In this document: positions 36,275 to 49,600 of the stretch, one piece after another | Position numbering within the stretch: the first letter of the stretch is position 1 | Layout: every line of letters begins with the position of its first letter | From: Ascaris suum | Taxonomy: Eukaryota > Nematoda > Chromadorea > Rhabditida > Ascarididae | Assembly: GCA_013433145.1 (NCBI GenBank) | Contig: CM024177.1 | Span: 392,501-456,500, forward strand | DNA: 64,000 nucleotides | Reading direction: 5' to 3' | Made by a program: the position numbers and the translations under genes | Notes under the pieces: generated by a model | The model's input: the letters and a program-made list of their open reading frames with translations, nothing else | Databases searched by the model: none | What the model was told of the DNA's origin: nothing

Positions 36275-39200
36275 TGAAGGTCTATCGACGTAAGAAACGA
36301 TTCATTTCTTGATAGATTCATATGAATGGCTATTTTCGGCATCTACGTATTTAGACGCATAAATACAATCATTGGGAAGAATCTTTTATATATAATTTCT
36401 CAGGAAAAGAGGGGATATTTATTAATGGAAACGTGTAGTGCGTAAAGATTTTTCGAAATATATTTTCCTCTCGCAAAATTCAGCCTTATAAATAGAGTTA
36501 TTTCTCGTTTGTAATTGTTTTTCTTTATTTATTTTCTTAGATTCAGTTATTGTATTTAAAGAGTTTTATTAAGTTCAGAATTTACATTGTAAATTGATTC
36601 ATTCTTTAAAATCACGTTGTAGAGTTCCGCAGTAAATGTTTTCTTCCTCTTTCAACCATTAAAGAACTCTAGTATTATGTAAATAAAAGAGGAATTAATT
36701 GATTGCCATGAAAATTTTCAACGAAATTAAAAGAGCGGAAATGTTTGAATATATAAAAGAAATGTTTAAAAGAAGCAAAGAAAAAATTTCATATCCTCAT
36801 AGCGCAATATCAATATATAAATATGGATATCAAGAGGAGTGGAAAACATCAAGCGGAATCCTTTTCATAGGATAACTCTAAGAAGTTGTTTTCATTTGAA
36901 TGGATCGAGATGTCACTTCGTCGACTCGTTTCCATCCCAAACGCTGCCCATTCCGAGCAGATAGTATCCTCCTCTGCTCTAATAAAAGATCGAAGAAGTC
37001 AATCCTTTCTAATGTTGTCATAGCGACAAATGTATTTAAAAAATTGTGCTATGTTAAAGCTCAAATCTCTATTATGCATCTCTTCATTATTTATTATTAT
37101 TATTATTTGAATATAAAAAACTATTTATTTCATATTTGGAAATATTCGTTGAATATATTTGATTATAGAAAAGAAATGGAATATATGAATCATAATTTGG
37201 ATTATTTTATTCAAATTTAATTTTGCTTTATTAGTTATTAGATGAAAGAAAATAATTGAAAGGAATATTTCCGCATTATTCATTTCATAGGGATCTCATT
37301 TTTTTCTTCATATTTTCTTGTCTTTATCGTTTTATGATCGCATTGATCGTATGATTTATTTGTGGATCTTGTTGATTTCGATCTCATTTTATGTTTTATT
37401 TTTTTCTTTCTCATCTTTTTCAATTTTCTTTTTATATGCAATATTGAAGAAAAGAAAATTTATTTCATTTGCATGAAGTTTGTAAATAGCAAAAGGGATA
37501 TTTCTTTATTGATCAACGAATAAACGATATCGTCTACTTTCAAGGAAAAACGAGAATATTATGAAGATATTATCCGAAACGATTCTATTGATTATGAACT
37601 CGTTGTGATTCTCTTTCGCCACTTTGAAGCTCAACGATGATAGAATAGGTGTGATTCTTTTAGGTTGTAGAGACAATATTGATGTGATCCAGAAAACAAT
37701 TAAAGTGGCTCTCTTACCACCTATAACCATTTGAAATGGTGAGGTAATTATTGCTATGTGTATGAAGAAAAAACAACCTTGAACACCTTAGCCCATCAAT
37801 AACGCGATTATCATTACTTTTAATTAGCATCGTTGAGCGATGAAAATAAATGAAACATCGTTGAGCGACTTGCTAATATCAAGGTAGTTAATGAAGGACG
37901 AAGTCCTGGGAGGAAGTGAAAGTAATCAGGCGATAACAAATTCGTTACTAAACTCGATGAAAGTTTCTTGACGAGTGAGGTGGGTTATGAAGGTGTTGCA
38001 GTGCAGTGGAGTCGACGAACAACAATGATTCCTCAGCTTTATCTTTCTTTATGAATATAAAGAAAACATTTTTAGCACATCCTAAGAACGAGCTCGAACT
38101 ACTTTTTGGAGAATGAAGAGAGTCTTAACCTACAGCACCACGCTTGTATAGTGTCATAATACTCGCCCATTGCTTACATGAAGTCTCACTACGAGCGAAG
38201 TTCATCGAACGCGGTACGAATGTTCCTATCCGCTGCCATATTTCGTTGAGAGCGTGCAACTCAAGCTTGTTTCCAGCTTGGCCTAGGACAGGCGTTAGGA
38301 GTCGAGTCTGGATTTAATTGCATTCTCCAATCCATCTTATGCATTTCGGAAAAAAAAGCCTTGCTAGATGCTAGATCATTCAACGGAGAAATCACAACGA
38401 TTCCATTATTTAGTTAGAACCAGACAGTAAGGATGATATTAATGAGTGGGACATAAGGATGGGAGGACGGCATTTACTGCAAAGGTACTATTTAAACGCG
38501 AGGAAGAAAGGGGGATGTGTTTTATGAGATGGCATTGTTGAGTGCCATTAAATCATCGCTTTCTTCCTTTGAAGGATGCTTTAACTAACGGCACATAGAT
38601 GAACTCGGTATTTTGTGGAATAGAGGATCCGGCACTTCTGCATGTCGTTGGGGAGGAGAACAGGTGGCGACGTGATCGCATATGAACAACGTCAGGAGCG
38701 TTTAAGATGGCGAGTTGTATTTGAAGGGCAATTTAAGTAAAGCTGCGTCGAGCAGCATTATAGGAAGACCTTCATTGCTTATTATCACTCAATTTTCGGA
38801 ATATGTGGTGTACAATTTGGTCGCTATTTTTGAAATCGGAACCGGAATACTGGAAAATATGGAAATACGTTTCACGAAAATAGCTTTCCGAGAAGTTTTT
38901 CCTGGTCCGTGTATTCCGGACTATGAAATTTCTCAGCACATTTCCGGTTTAAAATCGCATGAATATTGTCGCCTTAAATTCAACTTTATATTGTATCTTA
39001 GAATTGTTGATCGATGCTCCCACCTCGCATTTGATTCAATGTTCCATTATTCCGTTCGATTAAATTTATCACGAGCTCATGGCGTCCATGTGTTTCCGCC
39101 AATCTCTACCTCAAATTCAGTTATTAATTCCTTTTCTTTCCGGGTGATCACAGTGTGTAATGTACTTCCTATTGATGTCGGTTCAGCCTATAGTATCTTT

Positions 39201-40631
39201 GCAATCACTAGTCGCTTAAAACTTTTCGACCTGAGGTAAATCTATGAGTTCATGTTCAGTTGCTGCCATTTTTCGATCACCGTGATCGCGTGATTTACTT
39301 CGTTCTATTTGGTTTTATATTTTGGGACTCGCTGGCAGGATAGTATCGTGCGGAGGTGAGTTTACTATTGCGCTGCGGTCACCTTAAGAACTTCCAGTGT
39401 CTCCTCCTCCCTCAAACCCTCCTCTTTGTCTCTCCATCTCCTCCACCTCTGAGGAGGATGGAGGGGGAAGTTCCCAATAAAAGTCTGTTCCGCCTTTTAT
39501 GCAATATTCTCCATACGTTTATCATAGAATCACCGCTCATTTGCGTCTTTGCTGAAGTACTCACTAATTACTTTTATCCTCAAAGTGCACCAATTACCTA
39601 TAAACGATAGGTGAGCATTATTCCTCAGTAAGTAAGCAGTAAAAAGCTTACTTTGAAGAAAGTCAACAGATCCGACGGAGTCTCGTTTTGACAGTGAACG
39701 TTCGTCCACATTTCCGACTGTGCTTTCCACTAATCGGCCTTTGTTTTTTCGCCTTCGGAAAGTGCATTAATCAATGAATAACTGCAGCCTGCGTTCATTC
39801 AACTGTCAGATGGTCGTTGTTAAAGAATTATATAATGCACTGATTTGAGGGGGTACGTTGAATGATTCAGCTGTCGGCAAATATGCTTCGGCCACTATCA
39901 CGGGGTCTAATGACCTATGGTCGCAGGAGGCTTCTGCATCCGCCGACAAGCTCCTCCAAAATCACGAAAATGGAGCAAATGCATAGAGGCATCCATTTCA
40001 AAATGGGCAACGACACACCTTCTCGAGTTGTCGGATACTATGTCATGTATGTGTTTGTGCATTTCATGCAGTCATTTTACCGCTCACTTGACTGCTGTTG
40101 CTCTCGATCTCTAATCGAAGGTATATTCAGCTTCAGCTTCTATCAACCGAAACATATTTGGTGATTGTCAAATTTCAATGGTCGTCAAGTGTTAATTAAT
40201 ATGTTTGATTCGTTTGTATTGAAAAGAGGTTTTCTATTGGCAACCACATTCAACAGCAATTGAATTTAAACCCGCGTCTATGCCAACAGTTCTCTCTAAT
40301 AAAGTAAGACTGTTCGATAAGGAAGGGAAATCAAAATAGTCCATGTGGGTGCTAAAATTATATAAGAAGGTGATTCCTCAGTGGAGATGAACTGTGGAAA
40401 AGGGTTTGGGTTTCGTGGAGTGAAGTTTCATACATTTAAGCAGCAATTTTACCCCGTCGTGCGGTGGAGAGAAACTTTTATGACTTCTTCCGCACTTCAC
40501 ATGGATGAGCTTTTCCTCTCAGGATATTGTTGGCGTGGAACTCATCGGGAAATTGACCCCCATAATCAAAACCCTCCTATCCAGAGTTTGCGGTGTGTAA
40601 AAAAAACTGCTAGCGGGGAGGTAACCGTTTT
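36275..40631. other. intergenic region between TBCCD1 and the M3 gene
   Basis: The 3' flank of TBCCD1 includes an AATAAA at about 36682. Apart from the LINE remnant at 38715-39239 no gene was recognised. Open frames at 39356-39610, 39862-40164 and 40381-40740 have no family features. Confidence 0.45.
38715..39239 (+). mobile_element. CR1-like non-LTR retrotransposon, 3' end of the RT ORF
   Basis: A 174-codon open frame whose second half has the pattern found after the reverse transcriptase domain of CR1-type LINEs: an EYxRLxF block (LKSHEYCRLKFNFILYLRIV), then RVITVCNVLPIDVGSAYSIF, matching the usual R..WN.LP..V..A.S..F signature. The catalytic RT core is absent, so it is a 5'-truncated copy. 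A related fragment lies at 57501-57731. Confidence 0.6.
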
Positions 40632-43600
40632 ATGGTCGTGCGCTTGGCCATTGTCGCAAAGCGGCTGCATGCGGAACGAACCTGGTCAGGGCACATTCGA
40701 GAGGAACTCAGAAGAAAGTTACCATCTCGGCCACACATAGCAGGACGCAGGTGTGACGGCTCAAAGGTGCGATTCAGGTGCTCCGATGAGGCTCCACTCG
40801 TCGTCAAATTGGGGTCGTCACTTGCGTTACCTTATCCAGTCATTCGATTCGCTTTGTCGAAAAAAGCTGTCTTTCATACATGTTAGAGACTTCGCTATTC
40901 GCTTGTTGCGGCCAATGTGGAATTTCTTAATGAGTAACACCTTTGCATTTCTATTTGCATAGTAAACAAAACCCTTACTTTTTTCTAAATTTTCTTTAAA
41001 ATCTTTTCAACTATGATCGACATTCATTAGTTTTCAGTTTTCCTGTGATACCGGATGAGACAGTGGAGAATAATACATTCTTGGCGAATATTGCCTCTAA
41101 TACCGAATGGTCGACGTTGAGCTCATCAACACGTTAGTTTCATCATTAACACATCATCTTTCCCTTGAAATTATATATATTTTTATACCAGTTCCCGATA
41201 GTAATAAAAATAAACCTCTATTTAATAATTTTCGACCATTATGGTTGATTGTTTTTCCATTTCAGCGAAAGAGATGTATGAAGGAACTGTACGTCTAATG
41301 ATGGAATATGGCGCAACTGTCATGGAGGATCTCGAACATCTCAAAAATGGTTTATTTCATTAATCCGATTTGCATATTTGCGTTTATCCCGTCCAAATGA
41401 TGCAAATAAAACTAAGATTTCATATATTTGCATATAAAACACACACTTCACATTTATCGAAATTGTTTAATTGCGAATGTTCATCTCATATTTCAGTGTT
41501 TAATTGCGAATGCTAACTTGCAGCATTAAAATCTTTTGCGGAATCCTTAGAAGCTGTACTTCTGCAAACACCTTTCCATTTGGATGGTATTATCGGAGAC
41601 AGTGCTCATATATATTGCAATTTACCTTGCTCGACAGGTGTGCTAAGAGGGAAGAACCAATTTCTTGCAATAACACTGATCTGAGCAATGCGTAATTTTC
41701 ATGGCTAATGCATTCCTTTCAAGTGCTTTGTAGTGGGTAGGTGGGATTCCAAGGGATAGGAGGTGGTCGTGGTTATACGTTTCCTTGGGCACATCGAATG
41801 ATCGCATCTTTATGCGGTAGTCCTCTGCTTTTATTCAGCGGTCAAATAGAGATAGACAATTCAGCTTTCATATGTGGGATTAAGTTTTGATGTTTCCGTC
41901 GACTGCTTGTAAAGGTCATCGCATCATAAAATGCGCCAACGAATCCTTCCTTTTTACTTAGATCTTAACGGGGAATCATTCCACAATGAAATAAAACACG
42001 ATTACATCATAAATTGCAGCCAAAGAGTTAGGAAAGATAAGTATAAATGAAAGAATAGCGATTTCTAATTTCCTCGTGGATAATCGAATATGTGATTGAT
42101 TATTGCCCGGAGGGGGTGGGGGTGGAATTGCCGATTTTGCCCCATGGTCGGTGCATCGAATGAGCTGGAAGGAGAGAGGGGAAGGAAAGTGATACTTCGA
42201 TGATTTTCAAGTGATAAGAATGTCGATGACGGCTATTTCATCGCATTTTTAATTCTAAATTTCGTAGCTCTTTGTAGAACTCAAATGTTCCATTTGCAAA
42301 ATCTATGCACGCCATTAGAGATTTTGAAAGGAACTTTTTTTTTTGAAGGTGCACTTAAATATGTTTTTTTCTATATTTTGGAGTAAAATTCGTCGGAGAA
42401 TTTCAAGTTTCATGATTGATCCTCAAATCAAGAAATAATTCAAAATATTTCAAAGTTGACTTCCTCTGCCCCACGTGTTCATTTTCCTTTTGGGTCGATG
42501 ACTTCTCCTATGTTCGGAATTGTGTGATAACCATTTGCATCGTAATGCAATACATTCTTCTGCGGTTTGCATTAGGCATTGCCTATAATAATAATTGATT
42601 GGTATACCAGATTTAATTGTGACATATTAGGATTGATGCATCAAAACCTCTTACTAGTCGAAATTAATTTATCAACTGAGTACCTGAGGCACGCATTATG
42701 ATTCTCCTTTCAAACGTATAGGTTACGTCATGAATAGTACGTGGCACACTAACGTTCGCGAGATTAAGTGAGGTCACGTCAAACATGAGACATGAGGTTA
42801 TATAAGGTTATGGCATACCGACACTTAGGTAAGGTCAAACCTACAGGTCACGACATATAAGGCAACAGTAATACGAGACGTAAGGCAATGTCAAACAGTC
42901 GAGACTATACCATTGAGACTTTATCGAGTCGCCTCAAACTTGGGTAATTAAGTCGAATGAACCAAATTCTCCTTCTTTTCAGCAAAAGAAGAGGAGCAAA
43001 CATTCGAAAATGTAGTGGATCCACTATTAACAGAAGAGTACGATGTCAACTATGCGTTTCAAACGCTCATTCTTCGTATGCTTACTGATTGGCCACTTTG
43101 CAGTAATCGTGAATTTGAATCCGATATGCATCATGTAAGTTTGTGATATTTCGTTGGATTTGAATCCGATCATGTAAACGAGTAAAAAAATCCTCTTGAA
43201 GTATTCCTTACTGGAAATGATCTAAAACTGCGGAGTACGATGGTCGTTGACATGTCGGTAGTTTCAGCTTCTTTGAGGCAATATACATGTTGCAACGATG
43301 AATGAATTAGCTGAGCGGCTTTTCGGCTTTTTTTTTTCACGAACTTTTGTGTTAATTCTTTTTTTTGTGTTAATTCTGTTGAAGAATAAACCCGCATTGT
43401 TTGATGTTATCGTATGGCAATGAAGGGATAAAACAAATATCTGAAGATTTCTTCAAGTAACATCTCAATCCACCAATGTTTTGAGAATATATTTCCTTTG
43501 TGAAGTGAATATAGTTGGCGTTTATCTTGCAGGGATTTTTATATTTTCTCATTTCAGTTGAAAATCATGTGTGCACGAGATCAAATGGAGAAATTAACCG

Positions 43601-46600
43601 ATGAAGGTTTTCAGAATGCAATTAAGGTAATTTTTGCAATATTTGCAATATTTGCAACTAAGAATTGCAATTGCAATAGTTACTCGCCATTGAAGTCGTT
43701 TGCAATATTTGTTGTGAAATTTTTTTTAAAAATTGCTTTCTTCCTTTATTTGTTTTTTTTGCGGATTTTTTGCCTTCTAAAATACGCATTAATTTTTGAT
43801 GCTTTCAGTAATATTAGGGAAGGAAATACGAGTAAATGGGCTATTCGCCTAATTAAAAAAAAAATCTTAGCATTAATAGCTAGCAGGCAAACATTTCATT
43901 GCTGATATTAATACGGCTATTTTGAAATTATTTTATTATTCTGTTTATTAGGCATTTAATATTAGCGAACGTGCATTTCACTTAACGAATATTATAGAGA
44001 GTTTGCGTTTGCCAATCGAAATCGACTAAAAATTCTTAATGCAGAGATCATAGGCAATTATTTGAATATTTTTATTAGCTCTTCTGTTGGCTTAGTAATC
44101 AAACGTAAAGCCAATCGGAAGAAATTCCGATGTGATATGTAAATTCAACTTGTTAACCGATCGGGCAGTGCTGGTGAAATATGCAAATTTTTAGTTCAAC
44201 GGAACGCAGTATTTGTGCACATTCAAATCATTGGGACAAAAGTCGTAAACTGTATATTGTAAAGTTCTCTATAAGGACAGAAATGGTCTACATCGTTTCA
44301 CTTAAGTTCTTCTTCCGCTCCTTTCGAACTAATTTATTGCCACCTGTTATGTTGTTTCACAAAGGTGATTTCTTGCAACGTTTTATCGTCTTATAGATAT
44401 CGGTGAGTTGGTTGAAATGAGACTGAGACAACCTTCGTTATACTTACTTTTTCTTATCATTGATTCATTTTGTTATCGTAGAAGCTTATCTGATATCGCT
44501 ACTTGTGAATATCGAATTGCAGTCATTATATAATAAACGATACGATATGGATAATTGGAAAGTTCGTTTATTGGAATATTATTTGTTGGAAATGAAGGCA
44601 AGCGGGTTGGATAGACACGACGAGAAGACTCGTAAACTCATCGGATCTTGGTCGAAATTTGTTGATGAATACAGGGCAAAATACTTGTAAGTTCAACCAT
44701 TAAATTCTCTTGCTAATAATTGCCCGTCAAGAATGCGTTTACCTGAGGATGGGAGACAGTGCTGAGGATTGGACACAGTTTGCTAAATGTTGAAGTTGTT
44801 TTTGTATAGATCTGTATAATACGTGCGTAGATGTGTTAAAAGTTAACTTGCCTCGTTCGTATTAAAGCAGTTATCCTATCAGAGAAACTTCCAGTCTGTT
44901 GCATATAATTTGTTTTGTCGAAGTGTTCTTCTTTAGCAAATGGGTTTACCTTTCAGAACGAATATAATGACAACAAACGATCAGTATATGTTTACGGTGA
45001 CCGATCGAGCTGTCTTAAAGGATGCACCACCTCACGTTTTGAGGATGTTGGCTACCGATCAGTATGTTATTTCCTTTTTTCTTTTTTTATTCCGTATCAG
45101 CCATCTGAATTGTTTTAATGAAGAATTCGATAGGTTTCAGGCATAAGGTTGGCGATCAGAATAGAGTCCTTGAGAAGTAGAGAGCATGTTTAAAACTGTG
45201 CATATTTTTTAACTGTCATATTCTTTCGAAAAGGATGCCAGTAAATGCAAGAAGTTCATATTCACGTGTGATATCTTCGTCGATGTTGATGATTTGAAGC
45301 AATAGTTAGGATTTTATGAGGGGAGAGGGCCAACAACAGTACAAAATTAGTCACTAAGTTTTATGGCCAGATCGTTTGTTTTATGGCTTTTGAGGTCGCA
45401 TTCAAGGTTGATCTACTCGTGTTAGGTAACGCATCGTCTAGAAACAATCGTCGGCCGCTATAACGAGTGGGGGGAGGGGTGGGGGAGAGAATGGAGTAAT
45501 GAGTAACACATGTGACTTTATTGGCACTTTTTACATCTTTGTTTTTTTTTTTTGCAGTTTCATTGGTGAGTCGTTAATGTTTTTCATTGTTTAGAAAAGA
45601 ATATTGTTCATCGAACAGTGAGATAAGCTATCAGTAATTTTTTTAAAACTATTAGATTTGAAGTGGAAAAAGGTCCTTGGCGTGCACGTATGGCACCACA
45701 ATCGATTATACCATTTATGCAATATTGCGGTGATCGAGCATTACGAGCAAATGCCTGGGAGAAGTGGACTTCGAGAGCGAGCTTTGAACATGACTTCTAT
45801 AATAATTCAATCAATATCGAAGAACTTCGACATAACAAGTTGGCTCGTTTATGTGTTCTTTTGGTTATGACTGATTATAGTTTCACATTTTCTGAGGTTA
45901 CAGTGCAAAACTTTCATCTCCCATCATCTTCCTCTTCCAACCCTCTTCTTCCTACCTCCCTCCTCCCCCTTCCGATTCTTTCCTTTCTCTGTCTCTGTAC
46001 ACCTTATCCAGAGTTCTCGCTTCCATTAAATTGACCATGGTATGGTTATTTGTTCTCAGTATAAAAATACCATATTGATTTGCCTTTGTTATATGGCAAA
46101 GTGAATGCTGTCGTTTGCCTTACTATCTTTTAGTATGTTTACTACCGATTTTGTTTATATGTTTATGTTTATAGTGAAGGTTGGGCGAAGACACTCGGTT
46201 ACGCATCAGTATCGGAGCACCGCTTAGCGAACAAGATGGCCGGCTCACCTGAAACTGTCCGCAGTTTTATTTCAGCGTTCGTTTTGCATATTTATGTGTG
46301 TTTTTTAAGATATGCAAATTTTTTATCGGTATCAGATCATAAACACTTCATAAAGTGTCGAAAATAGGGGTTGAGATTGTAATCCCTCTGCCATGTGAAG
46401 AGTGGGGGAGGGGGGTTGGGATGATTATGGAGGAGGAATAGTGAGGACGACTTCTTGTAATCCCCAAAACTTGTTGCAGAATAACATTGCTTTATGAATT
46501 TTTGGTGGTTCACTGCCAGCGCCGTAACATTCATGGATTAGAATGATATTTCATTGTATCCTTTATACTATCGACAAAACAGTTATATTGAGGAAGAATT

Positions 46601-49600
46601 TCTAACGAAGCGAAGAAAAATTTTTAAACAATTGGAAAATTTTCAAGCGAAGAAATTGATAACACTTTCGCCGAATTAGTATTTTATAGGTTGACGAAGC
46701 GAATTAGACCTGTATTTATGGATCGCATGGAGGCATGGTCAGCGTTCGCGGCAGCGAAAGAGATGATTACCAGTGAATTGCAACCGTTCGATTTGTTTTA
46801 TATTTGTCGAAAAGAAGCTGAGCATCACTATGAGTGCGTTTTTCTATTCGTTGTTTAGATTATTCGCATGAAATTGGTTCAGTCGCTAGGGGATATGATT
46901 GAAATGATACCTACACATGCGGGGTTTTATCTGCTGGCTCGGTTGAAAGAGGGGAGGGGAGGTACTGAAGACACAAGTTCTGTTGAAAAGTATGATGGTG
47001 TTGAAGACTTCTCTGCTATGTCCATTGAAAATGGGGTGCTGTTGAAGAATTATCTGTTAGGTTTCTTGAAAAGGATGATGCTATTAAAGACTTTGATTGT
47101 GAGTAGGCTTGGTGACAAGTAAACTATATGCATTTTCGAGCGCTGATAGGCCCAAGATGTAAAATCACTTGTCATCGATAAGTTAGCTTTATCCTATATT
47201 TTTTGGTTTATTTACTTTTGTTGTGCATTGCTTCTCGCCGTGAAAGAAGGTAGGCTTTATCAAAAACTAGGCGGTTTAGTTGAATATTTGTGCAAATTGA
47301 ATAGTTTATTTTTTATGGGTTGAGGTTTGATCCAGATCCTATCTAAACTCGGATAGGGACCTGACTTAATTATTTCGAAATCTTCACATATAGGTTTTGA
47401 GGACTTATGACAACAATAAATGATTATATACATTGTTGGCGGCGTGGTGGGCATGGAGTGTATTATTGATTTATTGTTGAATTGTAGTTAAATTTCAGAG
47501 TGGATCAATTGAGTTTGATGAAGCATTTCCCGTTTTGGGAAACGTTTACGAATCTCACCGAAGTTCTTTCACATATCTTCAACGTTAAATTTGAGGTATC
47601 CAACTTTATTTGAGCATGGTTTATAACTTATTTGAGCATTTCTAAGTTTATAACAGGTGAATTGATTTGATTCACTTTTATGCGAAGGCTTTTTGAAGCT
47701 AATTATAAGTTGGAATCTATGATTATGCTAATAAATGCGAATTAGAGAGCACTTCACTTATGAAATTATATTCAAATGAGGGGAATATGTTACTTGCTTT
47801 ATTTGAACGATGAGCTACGCATCATCAGCTCTGTTATTTGTGATTTTTCTCTTCGCACTCGTTGTTGTCCTATATTCCTATGGTAAATTTTAAGGATCTT
47901 CTTTTACATGTCAATTTTCATGTGCATATGAACTTAATTACCCGTTTATGTTGGTGCGCTTTAATTTTATGGAACAGTTTCGTTTCGTAAGTGAGCAATT
48001 AAAGACAGCGGTAAGTCTCTCTTTGAAGAGTACGAGCTCAAATGAAGTTGAATAAAGCTGTGGCGCTGAGGCAATATATAACTATTAAAAAATGCTCTTT
48101 TATTGCTTGCGACCAAAATGATGATGACCTAACCGATTGTTAGGATATAATCAGGTATTGGTTGTTTCTTTTAAAGTAACCGTTATCCTGAAAGCAATCA
48201 GGCATTGCTTATTGGGGTTTCGAATCCGCATTTCGAATCGCAAAGTTTCTTAGTCTTTCTTTCTACTCATGATCGCAACACATTTGCTGAAAATTGCAAA
48301 ATCAGCGGCTTATGCTTCTTGTTGTCGGCGAGGTAAGATGGGGGGAAGGTGTGAAGCCCGATGTGGTTATATATGTGGTCAATTTATTTGAACTGAATAA
48401 TAGGATATTGTGATATGAGACGAAATAAAGATGTAAACGAAGCGTTTACTTTGCAGGATGTAACGGCAAATGCGAAACTTGAGCGATGCAATACCGATGT
48501 GAAGATCTTTTCGGTCGACGATCTCACTTCCGGTACCTTTTTTATGTTTTTTCTTGTTCGTTTGTTTTTTATTTTTTGATTGTTTGTAAAGTTTTTCATT
48601 GGCAAATTCTTAGAAAGTTTTGTTTGCGGTTATTTAGTGACGATTCAGTGGTCATTCATTTAATTATTTCGTTGCGATTTTATTTCAAGTTATGTAATGA
48701 TCGTATTCGTTTTATGCTATGGAAAACTTTCTTTCACAATCAACTGAAGCTTTGTTTATTCTTTTTTTTTTTTTTTTTGAAATCATAACCTCCATTAAGT
48801 TCTCCAATTATAGCAAAGGACAGTTATCAACGCTGAAAATAACAGTGGATTATTCAGATGTTCAAAATTCAGAAATATTCAAATTTGAAATCTTTGTTGA
48901 ATCTAATATTGAGAGGTTTATCGGCAAATTATTCAATACATCAAAGCGATCCTGAAAGAGAGCAATTAAACTATTGTTATATTATTGCATTTGTGTTGTT
49001 TAGTCTGTGAAAGTTGTTCTATATGTTGCAGGTAGATATTTGGGTCGACTTTATATTGGTCCATTTGAGCGTCCAAACAAACGTGGCAATTGGAATACCC
49101 TTCTTGGAAGAAGTTTGCCGTTTATTAACTCTTTTATTTATTTTGATCGTTTTGTTTAGAAAACGTTTGAAGCAGTGAGTTCTTTCTTGATTCCGTATTT
49201 CCAACTTTAATTTCATATGAAGCCTTCCAGCCGGTTGGTTGAATTTAAAAAATCACATATTGCATCGTTGCATAGTAATTGAAATCTGTCAGAGGTAATG
49301 AGAGCGATCGAAAACTTAGTTTGGGCGCTTATATATGCATATTCGATCAGCATACTCATTCACCTAAATAGAGGGGGGTGATCGCTGAGAGATTCCTATC
49401 AAATGGCAGAAAATGAGCGGATTTATTCACTTGCATGCTGTTTATTAACTTAATCTTCTTAGTAAGGTATTTTCAGATGATCAGGTGATTACTAAGGTTT
49501 CATTACTAAACTCAATGACCTCCTAGTAATAACTGGATTACTACTGCCGCCTAGGCCTGAACTAAGTTCTGGCCACATTTAAATTTGCTTCACCAAGCCA

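Noticed and set aside
42900..42960. A functional SL RNA gene
   Set aside because: No GT donor after the leader, and no recognisable Sm site or promoter spacing on that strand.
43952..44030. Exon-like segment AFNISERAFHLTNIIESL in M3 intron 6
   Set aside because: It ends in a stop after entering in phase, while exon 6 joins exon 7 (44523) directly with a good family match.
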